Below, piece by piece: positions 62,945-64,000 of a stretch of DNA of 64,000 bases (positions are counted from its first letter, which is position 1; every line of letters starts with the position of its first letter). The position numbers were made by a program, and so were the translations under genes. Origin of the DNA: Tetragonia tetragonoides (lineage: Eukaryota; Streptophyta; Magnoliopsida; Caryophyllales; Aizoaceae); NCBI GenBank assembly GCA_038025085.1, contig CM076144.1, positions 48,524,001 through 48,588,000 on the forward strand, read 5' to 3'. Below the pieces are notes generated by a model. That model was given only the letters and a program-made list of their open reading frames with translations. It made no database searches and had not been told where the DNA came from.

Positions 62945-63083
62945 ATAGTATTTATGAGACCGACTCAATATAAGGTCACCTTTATAACTAAACATGACGT
63001 CGTCTTTATATGAGGCGTCTCACGATGTTTGTTTGAAGCAGCGCCTCATGTTGAGGCCACCTAATATGAGTTTTTGTGTACTA
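62945..63083. mobile_element. Second copy of the same MITE family, inverted
   Basis: Right end CCACCTAATATGAGTTTTTGTG is the inverse of the left end at 62658, and ATGAGACCGACTCAATATAA is the other end. With 62658-62781 it forms a pair of oppositely oriented copies 160 bp apart. Confidence 0.65.
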
Positions 63084-63520
63084 CGCTACGAAATTGAAAT
63101 GATCTAACAAATAATGTAAGAATATATAAATATGACTTGGCAGCACGTACAGCAGAGTCGATCCAGGCCGTTATCGACGATATGTTCCGCACGATTAAAC
63201 TATTATATGCCGGCGGGCGGCGCCTAGCTACCCCGCGTGATCGTCGGTGCTAATTGAAATTTGAAATTTTCTCCGATCATCAAATCACCAGAGAGATGAT
63301 CGATCATGATATAATTGTTGCTGATTTCCAGATTAAATTTTCAAGGCCTTAAAGGGCAAAACAATATGTCAATGTCTACACTGTACGGTGTGCGACGTAC
63401 GTCGTCCTATATACTACTTGAGGACTGAGGTTCCTATTGACAATGTGCAAGTGCAGAAGACGTAAACTGTATGTAAAGTTTTGACTTTATTTTTTATTTT
63501 TATTTTATTTTTTTGGGTCA
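63084..63520. other. Unassigned stretch with a GC-richer patch
   Basis: 63140-63250 is clearly less AT-rich than its surroundings (GCCGGCGGGCGGCGCC at about 63210) but has no convincing reading frame or RNA structure. Function unknown. Confidence 0.35.
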
Positions 63521-63529
63521 GAATTTGAC

Positions 63530-63815
63530 CTGGACAAGTGGGCGGGCTCCTGTAGCCGACCCGCCCCATGAGCGGGTTATGACCCGCTTACCATTATAAA
63601 TGGGCGGGTCAAAATGGGCTGGCCCATTTAAAAGTTAAGCGGGTTGCAAATGGGCCGACATATTTATTTTAAAAAAAATTATTAAAAAAATATTTTTAAA
63701 ATTTCAGGCGGGCCAAAACGGGCCGGTATGACCCGACCCGGCCCGTGCCCACTGGCCACTAACAAATATGTCCGACCCGATCCGACCCGTCCATTTGCCC
63801 AGCTCTAGTCAGAAT
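63530..63815. repeat. CCCGACCCG/GGGCGGGT-rich degenerate repeat
   Basis: Repeated GGGCGGGTC, GGGCCG and CCGACCCG motifs surround an A/T-rich core, ending CCATTTGCCCAGCTCTAG. This resembles the ends of plant hAT-type non-autonomous elements (compare 27480-27700). Termini and duplication not resolved. Confidence 0.4.
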
Positions 63816-64000
63816 ACATCAAAGTTTTGACTTACAAAATTTTTTTTAAAATCTTTCTACATTTGTACTTTGTGAAGCTTAATTGTATTGTATTAGACTA
63901 GTATTGGGTTTACGGGCATGTATATATATTCATGTTCAACTTGTAACAATCTAACCAAAGAACTTTCTTAGAAGAATTAAGGGAGGGAAAAAAAATATGG
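63816..64000. other. Right edge, AT-rich, no feature seen
   Basis: No exon or repeat boundary recognised before the window ends. Confidence 0.4.

Overview
This is a nuclear genome window from a flowering plant. It is AT-rich and intron-bearing and consists mostly of nested transposable elements (TEs). Three pieces of amaranthin-type lectin genes (two-domain agglutinins with the conserved intron), all on the minus strand, suggest Caryophyllales, most likely Amaranthaceae (the spinach, beet, quinoa and amaranth group). I cannot name the species. No tRNA, rRNA, CRISPR or bacterial-type operon was seen.

Host-gene content is low. (1) Lectin copies lie at 1.0-2.0 kb (two exons), 22.5-22.7 kb (exon 1 only) and 51.8-53.9 kb (two exons); each carries a different disabling lesion. 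(2) Pieces of a zeta-toxin-fold P-loop kinase gene (NAD kinase NADKc-like, 8.9-9.4 kb) and of a DEAD-box RNA helicase gene (RH5-like, 15.1-15.8 kb) sit on either side of a 5'-truncated Ty3/gypsy element. (3) Three exons of an unnamed plant membrane-protein gene lie on the minus strand at 57.5-61.9 kb, with a 1-bp deletion in exon 2 and no later exons found.

TE layout from left to right: Stowaway-like, hAT-like and Mutator-like short elements (0.4-5.2 kb); a degenerate Ty1/copia element on the minus strand with a 3' LTR (5.3-8.7 kb); a non-coding Athila/Tat-like gypsy derivative (9.5-14.9 kb); a non-autonomous LTR element with an acidic 43-residue repeat protein, in a tandem (internal)-LTR-internal-LTR arrangement (16.2-21.2 kb); a 989-bp LTR with primer site and gag stub (24.3-25.5 kb); a complete CACTA (En/Spm) element of 8,736 bp with ATG target duplications and two multi-exon genes, TNP2-type and Ptta/TNPA-type (28.7-37.5 kb); and a 13.3-kb Ty1/copia element with 142-bp LTRs and a GTCTC duplication (37.5-50.9 kb). 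That copia element contains a solo LTR between two copies of its gag region and a 6.3-kb compound Helitron that splits the integrase between its first two catalytic aspartates. The right flank has a SINE with a 12-bp target duplication, another Helitron end, SINE tails, a LINE 3' end and Mutator-like MITEs.

The window reads as a lectin gene family in decay inside a TE nest. The nearest things to working units are the CACTA element, whose TNP2 gene has only one visible defect (an 8-base homopolymer), and the Helitron, whose A|T insertion site is still exact. All splice structures were inferred by eye from GT/AG sites, phase and family similarity, without transcripts or database searches.
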